Below, piece after piece: positions 14,382 to 22,436 of a stretch of 25,599 bases of DNA. The stretch comes from DATJZH01 sp035499215. GTDB lineage: Bacteria > Actinomycetota > Actinomycetes > Streptosporangiales > Streptosporangiaceae. The position numbers and the translations under genes were made by a program. Numbering within the stretch: the first letter of the stretch is position 1; each line of letters begins with the position of its first letter. Below the pieces are notes generated by a model. It made no database searches. It was not told where the DNA came from and worked only from the letters and a program-made list of their open reading frames with translations. Location: NCBI GenBank assembly GCA_035499215.1, contig DATJZH010000263.1, positions 1-25,599 of the forward strand, written 5' to 3'.

Positions 14382-16268
14382 CTAGCTGTCCTGCCGGCTC
14401 GCGGTGGCGGCCTCGCCGGTACCCCGACCGCTGCCCCGCGGGGAACGCCGGCGCCTCCTGGGGCGCCCGGCTGACACGGTGGCCTCGTCGACAGCGCCGT
14501 CCCCAGCGCCGCTTTCCCTGGGGCCGCTGCTGTGCGGGGCGGCGCCTTGACCGGCGGCGCCTCGAGCGCTGCCGCCGGGGCCGCTCCGTCCCGGGCCGCT
14601 GCCCCCGGCGGCGTCGGCCCCCGGCCAGGTGGCGTCGGCCCTGCCGTCCTTGGCCGCAAGGACCGATGCCGACACATTCTGGCCGCCCGCCGACGCCTGC
14701 TCGCCCTGGCCCCGGTAAGCCGGCGCGCCGGCCCTGGTGCGGTGGCGCACGCGCGCGACCCGCGGGCCGGTCTCGCGCATGGCCTCGGGGCTCCGGCTGG
14801 CCCGGTCCTTGGGCCCCCGTCCCCTGGCGTGCTCCTTGCCGCCGCGGTCGTGGCCGCCGCGCCCACGCGCGCCCCGGTCCCGGTCACCGCCGCGGCCGGA
14901 GGCCGAGCGGGCCTTGCCGGTTTCGCCGATGTCCTCCAGATCTTCGGCTTCAAGCCCGAGCCGGTCACGGCGAGCCCTGGGCAGCGTGCCGCGTGCGTCC
15001 GCCGGAATACCCAGGGAGCCGAAAAGGTGGTCGGACGTGGAGTATGTTTCGGCAGGCTCAGGCTGGCCGAGGTTCAGCGTGTCGTTGATGAGCTTCCAGC
15101 GCTGCAGGTCATGCCAGTCCACGAAGGTCACGGCGACGCCCTCGCGCCCGGCTCGCCCGGTCCGGCCGATCCGGTGCAGGTAGGCATTGTCGTCTTCCGG
15201 GCACTCGTAATTGATCACGTGGGTCACGTCATCCACATCGAGGCCCCGGGCGGCGACATCGGTCGCGACCAGGACGTCCACCTTTCCGCTGCGGAAGGCG
15301 CGCATGGCCCGCTCGCGCTGGCTCTGGCCGAGGTCACCATGCACCGGCGCGGCAGCGAAGCCCCTGGTCGTCAGCGCGTCGGCCACCTGGTCGCAGTTCC
15401 GCTTGGTGCGGCAGAAAACCATGGTCAGCCCGCGGCCCTCGGCCTGCAGCACTCGTGCGAGAACCTCGATCTTGTCCATCTGGTGCGCGCGGAACACATG
15501 CTGCCTTGTGGTCGGCACGTGCGCCGGCTCGTCGTGCTGCTCGGCCCGGATGTGGATCGGGCGGCTCAGGTGACGCCGGGCCAGGGTGACCACCTCGCCC
15601 GGCATGGTGGCCGAGAACAGCATTGTCTGCCGGTGCTGCGGAGTCAGCCGCAAGATCTTTTCGACATCGGGCAGGAACCCCAGGTCGAGCATCTTGTCGG
15701 CCTCGTCCAGCACCAGTGCCTGCGCCTGGGACAGGTCAAGGTGACCCTGGCGGGACAAGTCGAGCAGCCGTCCGGGCGTGCCGACCACGATGTCGACGGT
15801 CGCCAGCGCCTCGATCTGCGGCTCGTAAGCGCGGCCGCCGTAGAGAGTGACCACCTTCGTCCCGCTGCGCGATCCTGCCAGCCGCACGTCGTCGGCGACC
15901 TGGATGGCCAGTTCCCTGGTGGGCACGACGACGAGAGCGCGTGGTGCGGCGGGCCGGTCGGCCGGCGAGCCCATCAGTCGCTGCACCAGCGGGATACCGA
16001 AGGCAAGGGTCTTGCCGGTCCCTGTTCTTGCCTGTCCGATCACGTCATAGCCGTCGAGCGCGATGGGCAGGGTCAGTGCCTGGATGGGAAAGGCGGTGGT
16101 TATCCCGTCGGCCTCCAGCGCCGCGCAGATGGGCTCGGCGATCCCGAAGTCCCGGAATGTCTTCTCCCTGCCCTGCGGTGCCTCCAGTTCTGCGGCCGCC
16201 TCCGGCTTAGCGGCCTGCGGCTCGTCCGGCAGGGTCGATGTGTGTGTTGTCAGGGCTTCCGCCTCCAT
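14382..16268 (-). CDS. DEAD-box ATP-dependent RNA helicase with long basic C-terminal tail
   Basis: From the ATG at 16268 the protein is 628 residues. It has the Q motif (FRDFG with downstream PIQ, about 38-63), motif I ARTGTGKT (80-87), Ia PTREL (116-120), Ib TPGR, II DEAD (188-191), III SAT (219-221), V ARGLD and VI HRIGRTGR. The tail from about residue 450 is rich in Arg, Gly, Ser and Pro (RGGDRDRGARGRGG-like runs), typical of RNA-binding extensions of RhlE/CsdA-type helicases that unwind RNA during ribosome assembly or cold stress. The frame stays open upstream to 16385, but those residues look non-homologous. The chosen ATG overlaps the stop of a small upstream ORF (TGATG). The 5' region to the divergent ferritin-like gene is long, allowing leader-based control. 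Confidence 0.9.
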   Translation of the reverse strand: MEAEALTTHTSTLPDEPQAAKPEAAAELEAPQGREKTFRDFGIAEPICAALEADGITTAFPIQALTLPIALDGYDVIGQARTGTGKTLAFGIPLVQRLMGSPADRPAAPRALVVVPTRELAIQVADDVRLAGSRSGTKVVTLYGGRAYEPQIEALATVDIVVGTPGRLLDLSRQGHLDLSQAQALVLDEADKMLDLGFLPDVEKILRLTPQHRQTMLFSATMPGEVVTLARRHLSRPIHIRAEQHDEPAHVPTTRQHVFRAHQMDKIEVLARVLQAEGRGLTMVFCRTKRNCDQVADALTTRGFAAAPVHGDLGQSQRERAMRAFRSGKVDVLVATDVAARGLDVDDVTHVINYECPEDDNAYLHRIGRTGRAGREGVAVTFVDWHDLQRWKLINDTLNLGQPEPAETYSTSDHLFGSLGIPADARGTLPRARRDRLGLEAEDLEDIGETGKARSASGRGGDRDRGARGRGGHDRGGKEHARGRGPKDRASRSPEAMRETGPRVARVRHRTRAGAPAYRGQGEQASAGGQNVSASVLAAKDGRADATWPGADAAGGSGPGRSGPGGSARGAAGQGAAPHSSGPRESGAGDGAVDEATVSAGRPRRRRRSPRGSGRGTGEAATASRQDS

Positions 16269-16327
16269 CAAAGGCCCGCCGGCCACCAGCGCAATCGCGC
16301 GCCTGCGGCGCCAGCGCGGGCTGGCAT
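16268..16327 (-). CDS. Possible 19-residue leader ORF overlapping the helicase start
   Basis: ATG at 16327 follows GGAGAA (16338-16333) by 5 nt. Its 19-codon frame ends with a TGA at 16270-16268 that shares a base with the helicase ATG (TGATG). The peptide is Ala/Arg-rich with a WW pair. The helicase ATG has no good Shine-Dalgarno sequence of its own, so re-initiation is possible. It may be chance. Confidence 0.3.
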   Translation of the reverse strand: MPARAGAAGARLRWWPAGL

Positions 16328-16593
16328 TTGACTTCTCCGGCGGGACAGACCAGGCGTCGCACGGCGTCACCCATGCCATGACCACATCGGCAGCGCAATC
16401 ATGCGCGCACCGGGTCCCGCGGAGAAGAGAGCGCAGCGCTCAGAGCTTGGGCCGCTCTCGGCAATCGCCGCGCTTCACGGTGGGTGTAACAACGGCCGGG
16501 GCCGCCACATTCCTGATGCGAATCGTGAGACAGTCTAGCAATCCCCGCCGCGGCAAGCAGCGGCGGCATCACGTGCCGGGTCAGGCCGGTTGT

Positions 16594-16599
16594 TACGCT
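16594..16599 (+). promoter_or_regulatory. Candidate -10 box giving a leaderless ferritin-like mRNA
   Basis: TACGCT (TANNNT type) ends 6 nt before the GTG at 16606, so transcription could begin at the start codon. No Shine-Dalgarno sequence is present and no clear -35 box is seen. A 7-bp inverted repeat (16545-16551 with 16560-16566) lies just upstream. Confidence 0.35.
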
Positions 16600-16605
16600 G
16601 CCGTT

Positions 16606-17385
16606 GTGACCGAGGAAGCGGCAGCCGGCCCGGCACTCCCGGCGGGCCCGGAACCGGCCAGGCCAGCGCCGCAAGCGCCCGCGCCCGAGGAGCCCGCGCC
16701 GCAAGCGCCCGCGCCCGAGGCGCCCGCGCTGGCTGCCTCTTCGCCCGGGTGCGGCGGCGTCGACCTGCTGGGCCTGCTGGCTTACGCCTCGCTGACCGGA
16801 TTCTTCCGCCTCGCCGACGACGCAGCCCTCGCCGTGGCGCTGGCGGACAAGACTGCGCTGGCCGAGATGGCAGTTGCGGAATTCGGGCATTTCCAGCTGC
16901 TGCGGCGCAGGCTGGAGGACCTGACGGTCGATCCGAACGACGCCATGGTGCCCTTCGTCTCGGCGGTCGATGATTACCACGCCAGGACCGTGCCGGCCGA
17001 CTGGCTTGAGGGCCTCGTGAAGGCCTACGTCGGCGACGGCATCGCCGCGGACTTCTACCGCGTGGCCGCCGACCGCCTGGACAAGCCGACGCGAGCGCTA
17101 GTGCTAGATGTTCTGGCCGACACCCGACGTTCGGAGTTCGCCATCGCACAGGTGCGCGAGGCCATAGCCGCCGATCCCAGGGTCGCCGGCCGGCTCGGGC
17201 TGTGGGCCCGCCGACTGATGGGCGAGGCGGTCGGCGAGGCGCGGCGAGTGGCTGCCCAGCGGGAACCGCTGGCCCAGCTGCTAGCGGACGGAACTGCCAG
17301 CCGGCTCGGCGAGGTCGGCCGTCTGTTCGCCCGGCTCACCGATGCGCACGCCCAGCGGATGGCGGCCCTTGGCCTGGCTGAATAG
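16606..17385 (+). CDS. Ferritin-like fold protein (MiaE-like hydroxylase relative)
   Basis: From the GTG at 16606 the protein has 259 residues. After a low-complexity Pro/Ala N terminus (1-45) with a 10-residue repeat, a helical domain holds VDLLGLLAY (52-60), MAVAEFGHF (88-96, an E-x2-H pair), DWLEGLVKAYVGDGIAADFYR and LWARRLMGEAVGEARR. This pattern matches a conserved actinobacterial ferritin-like family found beside the DEAD-box helicase and DUF3107 genes. The first helix reads AYASLTGFFRL, where relatives as I recall them have a Glu (AYGEL), so one iron ligand may be missing. The far longer upstream frame runs antisense through the helicase and is rejected. The function is unknown; a di-iron oxidase or hydroxylase role is family inference. 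Confidence 0.82.
   Translation: MTEEAAAGPALPAGPEPARPAPQAPAPEEPAPQAPAPEAPALAASSPGCGGVDLLGLLAYASLTGFFRLADDAALAVALADKTALAEMAVAEFGHFQLLRRRLEDLTVDPNDAMVPFVSAVDDYHARTVPADWLEGLVKAYVGDGIAADFYRVAADRLDKPTRALVLDVLADTRRSEFAIAQVREAIAADPRVAGRLGLWARRLMGEAVGEARRVAAQREPLAQLLADGTASRLGEVGRLFARLTDAHAQRMAALGLAE
16667..16720 (+). repeat. 30-bp-period in-frame repeat in the ferritin-like gene
   Basis: A 24-bp sequence starting CGCCGCAAGCGCCCGCG is perfectly repeated at 16667-16690 and 16697-16720, encoding APQAPAPE twice in the disordered N terminus. Confidence 0.8.
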
Positions 17386-17458
17386 CTGCGGACCTGGACT
17401 CGCCGACCTGGACTGGCGGCCCGGCCCGGCGGCATGGCTGACCGGGCGCTGACTCGCG

Positions 17459-17680
17459 TCAGCTGCCGAAACCAATTCGGCGGGGCTCAGTCCCGCCCAG
17501 CTCGACGTAAGCAAGCTTGTCGGCGGGCACCACGACCTTGCCGCCCTTCTCATCCTGCAGCACGAAGACGGTGTCGTCCTCGACGGCTGTCCTGACGGCC
17601 TGCTCGACCTCCTCGTAGGAGGACGTGGTTTCCAGGATGAGCTCACGCGGCACGGACTGTATTCCGATCTTGACTTCCAC
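17459..17680 (-). CDS. DUF3107 family protein
   Basis: The 73-residue protein begins VEVKIGIQSVPRELILET and ends with YVELGGTEPRRIGFG, which matches the small actinobacterial DUF3107 family (ATP-binding annotation in some databases, function unproven). I chose the GTG at 17680 because GAGGAG ends 4 nt upstream; an ATG at 17698 would put that ribosome site inside the gene. It lies 124 nt downstream of the TetR gene on the same strand and converges with the ferritin-like gene, an order that I recall as common in Actinobacteria. Confidence 0.87.
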   Translation of the reverse strand: MEVKIGIQSVPRELILETTSSYEEVEQAVRTAVEDDTVFVLQDEKGGKVVVPADKLAYVELGGTEPRRIGFGS

Positions 17681-17804
17681 GGTACTCCTCTCGCCCACCG
17701 AGGCTAGCTCGCTGGCCGCCGGCAGGCTGTCGCCGGAGGCCAGAACCTGCTACGCCCCGAGCGAAACAGCTGGATCAGGAGAACCCCGGGTAGCAGCGGG
17801 CGCA

Positions 17805-18425
17805 TCACGCCATCCGCGGCCAGCCGCTGATACCCCGCCAGGCAAGCCTGGCGATCAGCTGTTCGGCCGCGTCCTTGGGTATGCCCTGATCGGCGCTCAG
17901 CCAGTACCTCGCAGTGACTTGCGCCATCCCGACCAGCGCCATGCCGAGCAGGTGGGCCTCGTCGTCGCCAACGCCCGCATCCTCCCGGATGAACTGGCTC
18001 ACCATCTCTGCGCACTGGCCCATAGTGCGGTCCAGCCGCTCACGCACAGCCGGCTCGTTGCTCAGATCAGACTCGAAGACCAGGCGAAACGCCTCACCCT
18101 CGCCGCCCACAAAGTCGAAGAACGCTTTGAACGTGGCGGGTACGCGCTGCTTGTTGTCCGTCGTGGACGCCAGCGCGTCCCGGACGATCCGCATGAGCTC
18201 GTCCACGCTCTCCTCAAGCAGCGCGAGGTACAGTTCGAGCTTGCCGGGGAAATGCTGGTAGAGGACCGGCTTGCTGACGCCTGCCCGCTCAGCTATCTCG
18301 TCCATTGCCGCGGCGTGATATCCCTGCGCAACGAAGACGTCGCGAGCGGCTCCCAGCAGCTGCCGGCGTCTGGCGGGTCTCGGCAGCCGGGTGCTAGTCG
18401 GCCTGGCCTGCCGCGATACGGTCAC
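17805..18425 (-). CDS. TetR-family transcriptional regulator
   Basis: The 206-residue protein has an N-terminal helix-turn-helix at about 22-68: RRRQLLGAARDVF, then MDEIAERAGVSKPVLYQHFPGKLELY, the typical TetR recognition helix. The rest is an all-helical ligand-binding and dimer domain. GGAGA sits 5 nt before the GTG at 18425. An 8-bp inverted repeat lies in the upstream region (18448-18485) and could be its own operator. Its position beside DUF3107 is conserved in actinomycetes. The ligand and regulon are unknown. Confidence 0.9.
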   Translation of the reverse strand: MTVSRQARPTSTRLPRPARRRQLLGAARDVFVAQGYHAAAMDEIAERAGVSKPVLYQHFPGKLELYLALLEESVDELMRIVRDALASTTDNKQRVPATFKAFFDFVGGEGEAFRLVFESDLSNEPAVRERLDRTMGQCAEMVSQFIREDAGVGDDEAHLLGMALVGMAQVTARYWLSADQGIPKDAAEQLIARLAWRGISGWPRMA

Positions 18426-18447
18426 TGCGATCTCCGGATATATTCGC

Positions 18448-18485
18448 CCGGCTCGGTACTCTCCGTGTTCATTCTAGCGAGCCGG
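18448..18485. promoter_or_regulatory. Inverted repeat upstream of the TetR gene, possible operator
   Basis: CCGGCTCG (18448-18455) and CGAGCCGG (18478-18485) are exact reverse complements with a 22-bp spacer, starting 22 bp upstream of the GTG. An AT-rich TATATC-like -10 candidate lies between it and the start. The spacer is longer than in most TetR operators. Confidence 0.3.
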
Positions 18486-18584
18486 AAACTGAGAACCGCC
18501 GTGCCATCTGGGACCGTGCCAGCCAGCAGTGCCAGCAGTGCCAGCTAGGGCGGGGACGTCCGAGCAGGCGACGCAGCCGCAGGC

Positions 18585-18767
18585 TCAGCGGTAGTCGTCA
18601 TCATCGAGGTCCAGCTCCCTGGCCTGTTCCGCCGCATCAGCCTCGTCTGCCTCCAGCGGCAACTGCTCCGCTGGCGAGCCGTTGCGGTCCGCTTCCGCCC
18701 GGGGGATGGCATCCTGGTGCTGCTCGACGGAATCAGGGAGTGGCTCCTCAAGCCCCATGTCGCTCAT
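18585..18767 (-). CDS. Small acidic hypothetical protein
   Basis: The 60-residue product is strongly acidic, with a C terminus EADEADAAEQARELDLDDDD that resembles tails of several small actinobacterial proteins I have seen. No domain, membrane segment or motif is recognised. CCGGAGA immediately precedes the ATG at 18767; a second ATG 9 nt downstream would have better spacing. It is divergent from ku across about 105 nt, the most AT-rich stretch nearby, so the two may share control. It lies downstream of nothing obvious on its own strand, so the coding call rests on codon pattern, ribosome site and the conserved-looking tail. Confidence 0.6.
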   Translation of the reverse strand: MSDMGLEEPLPDSVEQHQDAIPRAEADRNGSPAEQLPLEADEADAAEQARELDLDDDDYR

Positions 18768-18872
18768 TCTCCGGCCGCCTTGTCCGTTGCATCATCGAAA
18801 ATATTGCCGAACGTGAGAATCCGGACAACACTGTTTGTATCAGGACCCTGTCTGGCGGGGTAAGGAGGACTC

Positions 18873-20045
18873 ATGCACAGCATGTGGAAGGGTGCGATTT
18901 CCTTCGGCCTCGTCATGATCCCGGTGCGACTCTACGCGGCCACCGAGCAGAAGGACATCACCTTCCGGCAGGTTCACCGCGTTGACGGCGGCCGGATCAG
19001 GTTTCGCCGGGTGTGCTCCATCGACGGAACTGAGGTTGCCTACGAGGACGTGGCCAAGGGCTACGAGCTGCCCAGCGGCGAGATGGTCATCGTGACCGAC
19101 GAGGACATGGCTGAACTGCCGCTGCCGACAACCCGCAGCATTGAGGTGCTGCATTTCACTCCTGCCGAGCAGCTCGACCCGATTCTCTATAACCGTAGCT
19201 ATTACGTGGAACCTGACGCCTCAGGGACCCGGGCATACGTGCTGCTGCGGGACGCGCTGGAGCGTTCGGGCAGGGTGGCGATCGCCCAGGTGGCGCTCCG
19301 GCAGCGGGAGTCACTTGCCACGCTGCGGTCGCGCGACGGAGTGCTCGTGCTCGAGACCTTGCTCTGGCCGGACGAGGTGCGAGCGGCTGCGTTCCCGTTC
19401 CTCGACGAGGATGTCGACGTCAGATCGCAGGAGCTGAAGATGGCAGCTTCGCTGATCGACTCGATGACGGTGGACTTTGACGCGAGTGAGTACCGGGACC
19501 ATTACCGGGAGGCGCTCGCCGAACTCGTGAACGCGAAGACGGAGGGCCGGGAGGTCGTTGTCCCTGACGAGGCGGAGAGCGCCGGGGGCGAGACGCCGAG
19601 TCTTGCCGATGCGCTTAAGGCCAGCCTGGCGGCAGCTCGCGAGGGGCCCGTCCGCGCGGTCAAGTCCGGCACTGCCAAGTCCGGCGGCTCCAGATCCGGT
19701 ACCGCCAGGTCCGGCGGCGCGAGTTCGGGCACGGCCAGCTCGGGCACGACGAGGGCCGCGAAGGCCGGTAACTCGAGCACCAGCACATCGAGCACCAGCA
19801 CATCGAGCACCGGCACCGCGCGGAGGTCAGCCACCGGGCGGGCGGGTACCGGCCAGGGGAATGCCGCGGAGCCGGCTGCCGGGTCGGGCACGACGGCGAA
19901 GCCGCGCAGGGCGGCCAGTGCTGCGAAGGGAACACCGGCGGCCGGCCAGCGGAAGGAGAAGGCCGGGGCGCCTGCTGAGCCGACTGCGGCCGGGGCTGAC
20001 GCTGAGCCGACTGTCCAGCGCAAGACACGGCGCAAGGCCAGCTGA
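18873..20045 (+). CDS. ku: Ku-type DNA end-binding protein for non-homologous end joining
   Basis: The 390-residue protein starts MHSMWKGAISFGLVMIPVRLY, the hallmark of bacterial Ku, and continues with CSIDGTEVAYEDVAKGYEL and LYNRSYYVEPD. The Ku core ends near residue 258. Ku dimers thread onto double-strand breaks and recruit the ligase LigD. The tail (about 262-390) is far longer than in short Ku proteins: Ser/Gly/Thr-rich SGTAKSGG-like units, a 15-bp repeat encoding STSTS, then a Lys/Arg-containing end (RKTRRKAS). Basic tails of Ku bind DNA, so this may be an expanded version. AAGGAGG lies 4 nt before the ATG at 18873. No ligD is in the window. Confidence 0.95.
   Translation: MHSMWKGAISFGLVMIPVRLYAATEQKDITFRQVHRVDGGRIRFRRVCSIDGTEVAYEDVAKGYELPSGEMVIVTDEDMAELPLPTTRSIEVLHFTPAEQLDPILYNRSYYVEPDASGTRAYVLLRDALERSGRVAIAQVALRQRESLATLRSRDGVLVLETLLWPDEVRAAAFPFLDEDVDVRSQELKMAASLIDSMTVDFDASEYRDHYREALAELVNAKTEGREVVVPDEAESAGGETPSLADALKASLAAAREGPVRAVKSGTAKSGGSRSGTARSGGASSGTASSGTTRAAKAGNSSTSTSSTSTSSTGTARRSATGRAGTGQGNAAEPAAGSGTTAKPRRAASAAKGTPAAGQRKEKAGAPAEPTAAGADAEPTVQRKTRRKAS
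19773..19817 (+). repeat. 15-bp in-frame tandem repeat, three copies, in the ku tail
   Basis: TCGAGCACCAGCACA occurs at 19773 and 19788, with a variant at 19803. It encodes SSTST-type pentads within a longer SGT-rich region (19660-19830). Confidence 0.85.
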
Positions 20046-20118
20046 CCAGGGAGAATACCGTTGACCGAGCAACGTGCCGGCCAGTAGCGTGCGGCCGGGC
20101 CGAGTATCATCAATGCGC

Positions 20119-21057
20119 ATGAACGAGCCGATCCCCAGGTGGCCGGGTGAGATCGTCGACTGCGGCGTGGGCCAGGTCTTCGTCCGGACCGCGCCGGCCG
20201 ACGCCGGCTCGGAACCCGCCCTTTTCGTCCACGGACTTGGCGGGTCATCGCTCAACTGGACAGACCTGATGGATCTGCTCCGGCAGCCATCATGGGGCGG
20301 CATGACCGGGCCCGCGCTGGCGTGCGACGCCATCGACCTGCCCGGCTTCGGCTACTCGCCGGTCGCGGCAGACGGTAGTTATTCCATCGGCGCCCACGCC
20401 GGCGCGGTGATCGCGCTCATCGAGCGGCGCAGGAACTGGCCGGTGCACCTGGTGGGTAACTCGCTGGGCGGCGCGGTCTGCACGCGCGTGGCTGCCCGGC
20501 GGCCGGACCTGGTGCGGACGCTGACGCTTATCTCGCCGGCGCTTCCGGACCTGCGGCCGCGGGCGCTTCCGCTGCGGTTGACCGTGTTGTGCACGCCCGG
20601 CATCGGAACCTGGATGATGCACATGATCGGGCGGCTCCCGGCTGAGACCCGGTGCGCGAGGACCATCCAGGACGTCTATCGGTACCCTCGCCTGATTCAC
20701 CCGCAGCGCCGGGCCGAGGAGACTGCAGAACTCGCCCGGCGGGACGAGCTGGCTTACGCGGACGAGGTATTGATCGCCTCTGCCCGAAGCATGGTGGCCG
20801 AGTACGCGAAGAAGGGTGCTGGCTCACTCTGGCATGACGCGGCCAGGGTGGCTGTGCCTGCGCTCGTCATTCACGGCAGCCACGACAAGCTGGTGAACCC
20901 GGCGACGTCGGCGCGGGCGGCACGCGTCTTCCGTTACGCCAGGGCCGTGGTACTGCCGCAGGTCGGACATGTGGCGATGATGGAACGCCCCGACCTGGTG
21001 GCCAGGGAAATGCGCGAGCTTGTCGCAGCCAGCTCTTCCGTAGCATTGGCGGGGTGA
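20119..21057 (+). CDS. Alpha/beta hydrolase
   Basis: From the ATG at 20119 the protein has 312 residues with the motifs FVHGLGGS (37-44), GNSLGG with nucleophile S115 (113-118), HGSHDKL with D256 and VGHVAMME with H284. This is a complete catalytic triad of the esterase/lipase-like hydrolases; the substrate is unknown. No Shine-Dalgarno sequence precedes either 20119 or the ATG at 20113. TATCAT at 20105-20110 would suit a leaderless start at 20119. A GTG at 20074 is possible but adds residues without family support. The stop overlaps the GTG of nagA (GTGA at 21054-21057), so the two are translationally coupled. Confidence 0.87.
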   Translation: MNEPIPRWPGEIVDCGVGQVFVRTAPADAGSEPALFVHGLGGSSLNWTDLMDLLRQPSWGGMTGPALACDAIDLPGFGYSPVAADGSYSIGAHAGAVIALIERRRNWPVHLVGNSLGGAVCTRVAARRPDLVRTLTLISPALPDLRPRALPLRLTVLCTPGIGTWMMHMIGRLPAETRCARTIQDVYRYPRLIHPQRRAEETAELARRDELAYADEVLIASARSMVAEYAKKGAGSLWHDAARVAVPALVIHGSHDKLVNPATSARAARVFRYARAVVLPQVGHVAMMERPDLVAREMRELVAASSSVALAG

Positions 21058-22349
21058 CCGCGGGGAACCTGGCCGATGGCGGCGAGGCCGGCCTCAGTCG
21101 CCCGCGTGCCGATACACCCACCGCGGCGAACACCGAGATGAGCACTGCCGCCAGCGCGGCGGCGAGCACTGCCGCCAGCGCCGAGGGAACGCTCATCACA
21201 GCCCCGCGGATCGTCCCGGCTGCGCAGGCCACGGTACTCGCGCCCGGTTATGTGACGTTCTCGGGCGGTCTGGTGACCGCGGTCGGCCAGGGTCGGCCGC
21301 CGCGGGCCCCCGAGATCGAGCTTGCCGATGGCGTGCTGGTGCCAGGTTTCGTGGATCTGCAGGTCAATGGCTATTTCGGCGAAGACCTGATGACCGCGGA
21401 TGCGGGCGGGTGGGAAAAGGTCGTCCGGCGTCTGCCCGAGACCGGCACGACCGCGTTCTTGCCGACGTTGGTCACCGCGCCGCTGCCGGAACTGTGCCGG
21501 GCGCTGCGCGGCGCTGCGGATCTGGCGCCTGCGCTGCGCGTGGGCGCGCGAATCCTCGGAGTGCATCTGGAAGGCCCGTTCATCGCACCCGGCCGCCGGG
21601 GTGCGCACAATGCGGCTTGGATCCTGGAACCAACTCCGGCGGCTGTCGAGAAGCTGGTCGTCGCTGGATCAGGGCTGCTGCGGCTCGTCACCGTGGCGCC
21701 CGAGCGCCGGGGGGCGATGGCGGCTGTCAGGCAGTTCACCGCCGCCGGTGTGCTCGTCAGCGTGGGCCACTCCGATGCCACGGGCCGCCAGCTGAGCGCG
21801 GCCGGCGATATCGGTGCGCGGATGGTCACGCATCTCTTCAACGCCCAGCGACCGCTGCATCACCGCGAGCCCGGCGTGGTCGGCACGGCGCTGGCCGATT
21901 CCAGGTTCACCAGCGGACTGATCGCGGACCTGCAGCACGTTTGCGCTGAGGCATGCGTGATTGCCTTTGCCGCGGCGCCGGGCCGTGTGCATATCGTCAC
22001 GGACGCCGCGTCTTGTGCCGGCATGCCCTCTGGCCGGTACCTGCTCGGCGGTGAGCCGATCGATCTGCCTGCGCATGCAGGACGGCCGCCGACCCGAGCC
22101 GACGGCACGCTCGCGGGATCGGCGCTGCGGATGGACGCTGGCGTGGCACATATGGTCCGGGCCGGCGTCAGCCTGACCGACGCGGTCGGGGCGGCCACCC
22201 GGGTTCCCGCCGATGCCATCGGCCGCCCGGAACTCGGCCGGATCGCCCCTGGTGCCGCCGCGGATTTCGCCTGGCTGGATGACGACCTGATGACCAGGGC
22301 CACCTGGATTGGGGGTCAGTGCGGCTACCTGCGCCCGGCGCGTGGATGA
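21054..22349 (+). CDS. nagA: N-acetylglucosamine-6-phosphate deacetylase
   Basis: The 431-residue protein is an amidohydrolase-superfamily NagA. It has PGFVDLQVNGYFG (97-109), metal ligands E173 (HLEGPF), H239 (GHSDA) and H260 (THLFNA), and catalytic D317 (VTDA). NagA removes acetate from N-acetylglucosamine 6-phosphate in cell-wall and chitin amino-sugar recycling. The first 45 residues are low complexity (STAASAAASTAASAEG) and not part of the fold; an internal start at M29 is possible. The GTG overlapping the hydrolase stop (GTGA) supports the longer form. No nagB, nagK or sugar transporter gene is nearby. Confidence 0.9.
   Translation: MTAGNLADGGEAGLSRPRADTPTAANTEMSTAASAAASTAASAEGTLITAPRIVPAAQATVLAPGYVTFSGGLVTAVGQGRPPRAPEIELADGVLVPGFVDLQVNGYFGEDLMTADAGGWEKVVRRLPETGTTAFLPTLVTAPLPELCRALRGAADLAPALRVGARILGVHLEGPFIAPGRRGAHNAAWILEPTPAAVEKLVVAGSGLLRLVTVAPERRGAMAAVRQFTAAGVLVSVGHSDATGRQLSAAGDIGARMVTHLFNAQRPLHHREPGVVGTALADSRFTSGLIADLQHVCAEACVIAFAAAPGRVHIVTDAASCAGMPSGRYLLGGEPIDLPAHAGRPPTRADGTLAGSALRMDAGVAHMVRAGVSLTDAVGAATRVPADAIGRPELGRIAPGAAADFAWLDDDLMTRATWIGGQCGYLRPARG
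21141..21181 (+). repeat. 17-bp direct repeat with 24-bp period near the nagA start
   Basis: AGCACTGCCGCCAGCGC occurs at 21141-21157 and 21165-21181, encoding STAAS twice in the N-terminal extension. Confidence 0.75.
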
Positions 22350-22369
22350 TCGAGGTCCAGCTCGAGGCG

Positions 22370-22398
22370 TTTGTCAGCCCAGCGCGCGGGCATAGGCT
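22370..22398 (+). promoter_or_regulatory. Candidate promoter of the antitoxin-like gene, possibly stress-sigma type
   Basis: TTGTCA (22371-22376) and TAGGCT (22393-22398) are 16 bp apart, a fair housekeeping promoter. Overlapping it, GTTT (22370-22373) and GGGCAT (22388-22393) are 14 bp apart, close to the sigma-B/sigma-F general-stress consensus (GTTT, 14-17 bp, GGGTAT). Either would give a leader of about 35-40 nt. Confidence 0.45.
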
Positions 22399-22436
22399 TT
22401 TGGCGTCCGAAGTCCAGCTATGAGGGGGTAATCCGG

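Noticed and set aside
14532..16331. 599-codon plus-strand ORF opposite the helicase
   Set aside because: It is the antisense shadow of the DEAD-box gene in high-GC DNA; its product has no recognisable domain, whereas the minus strand has all helicase motifs.
16063..16605. N-terminal extension of the ferritin-like gene
   Set aside because: It would run antisense through the helicase gene; the GTG at 16606 with a -10 box just upstream is a better start.
19502..20248. Minus-strand ORF opposite the ku tail
   Set aside because: Antisense of the repeat-rich ku tail with Val/Leu repeats that follow from the same minisatellites.
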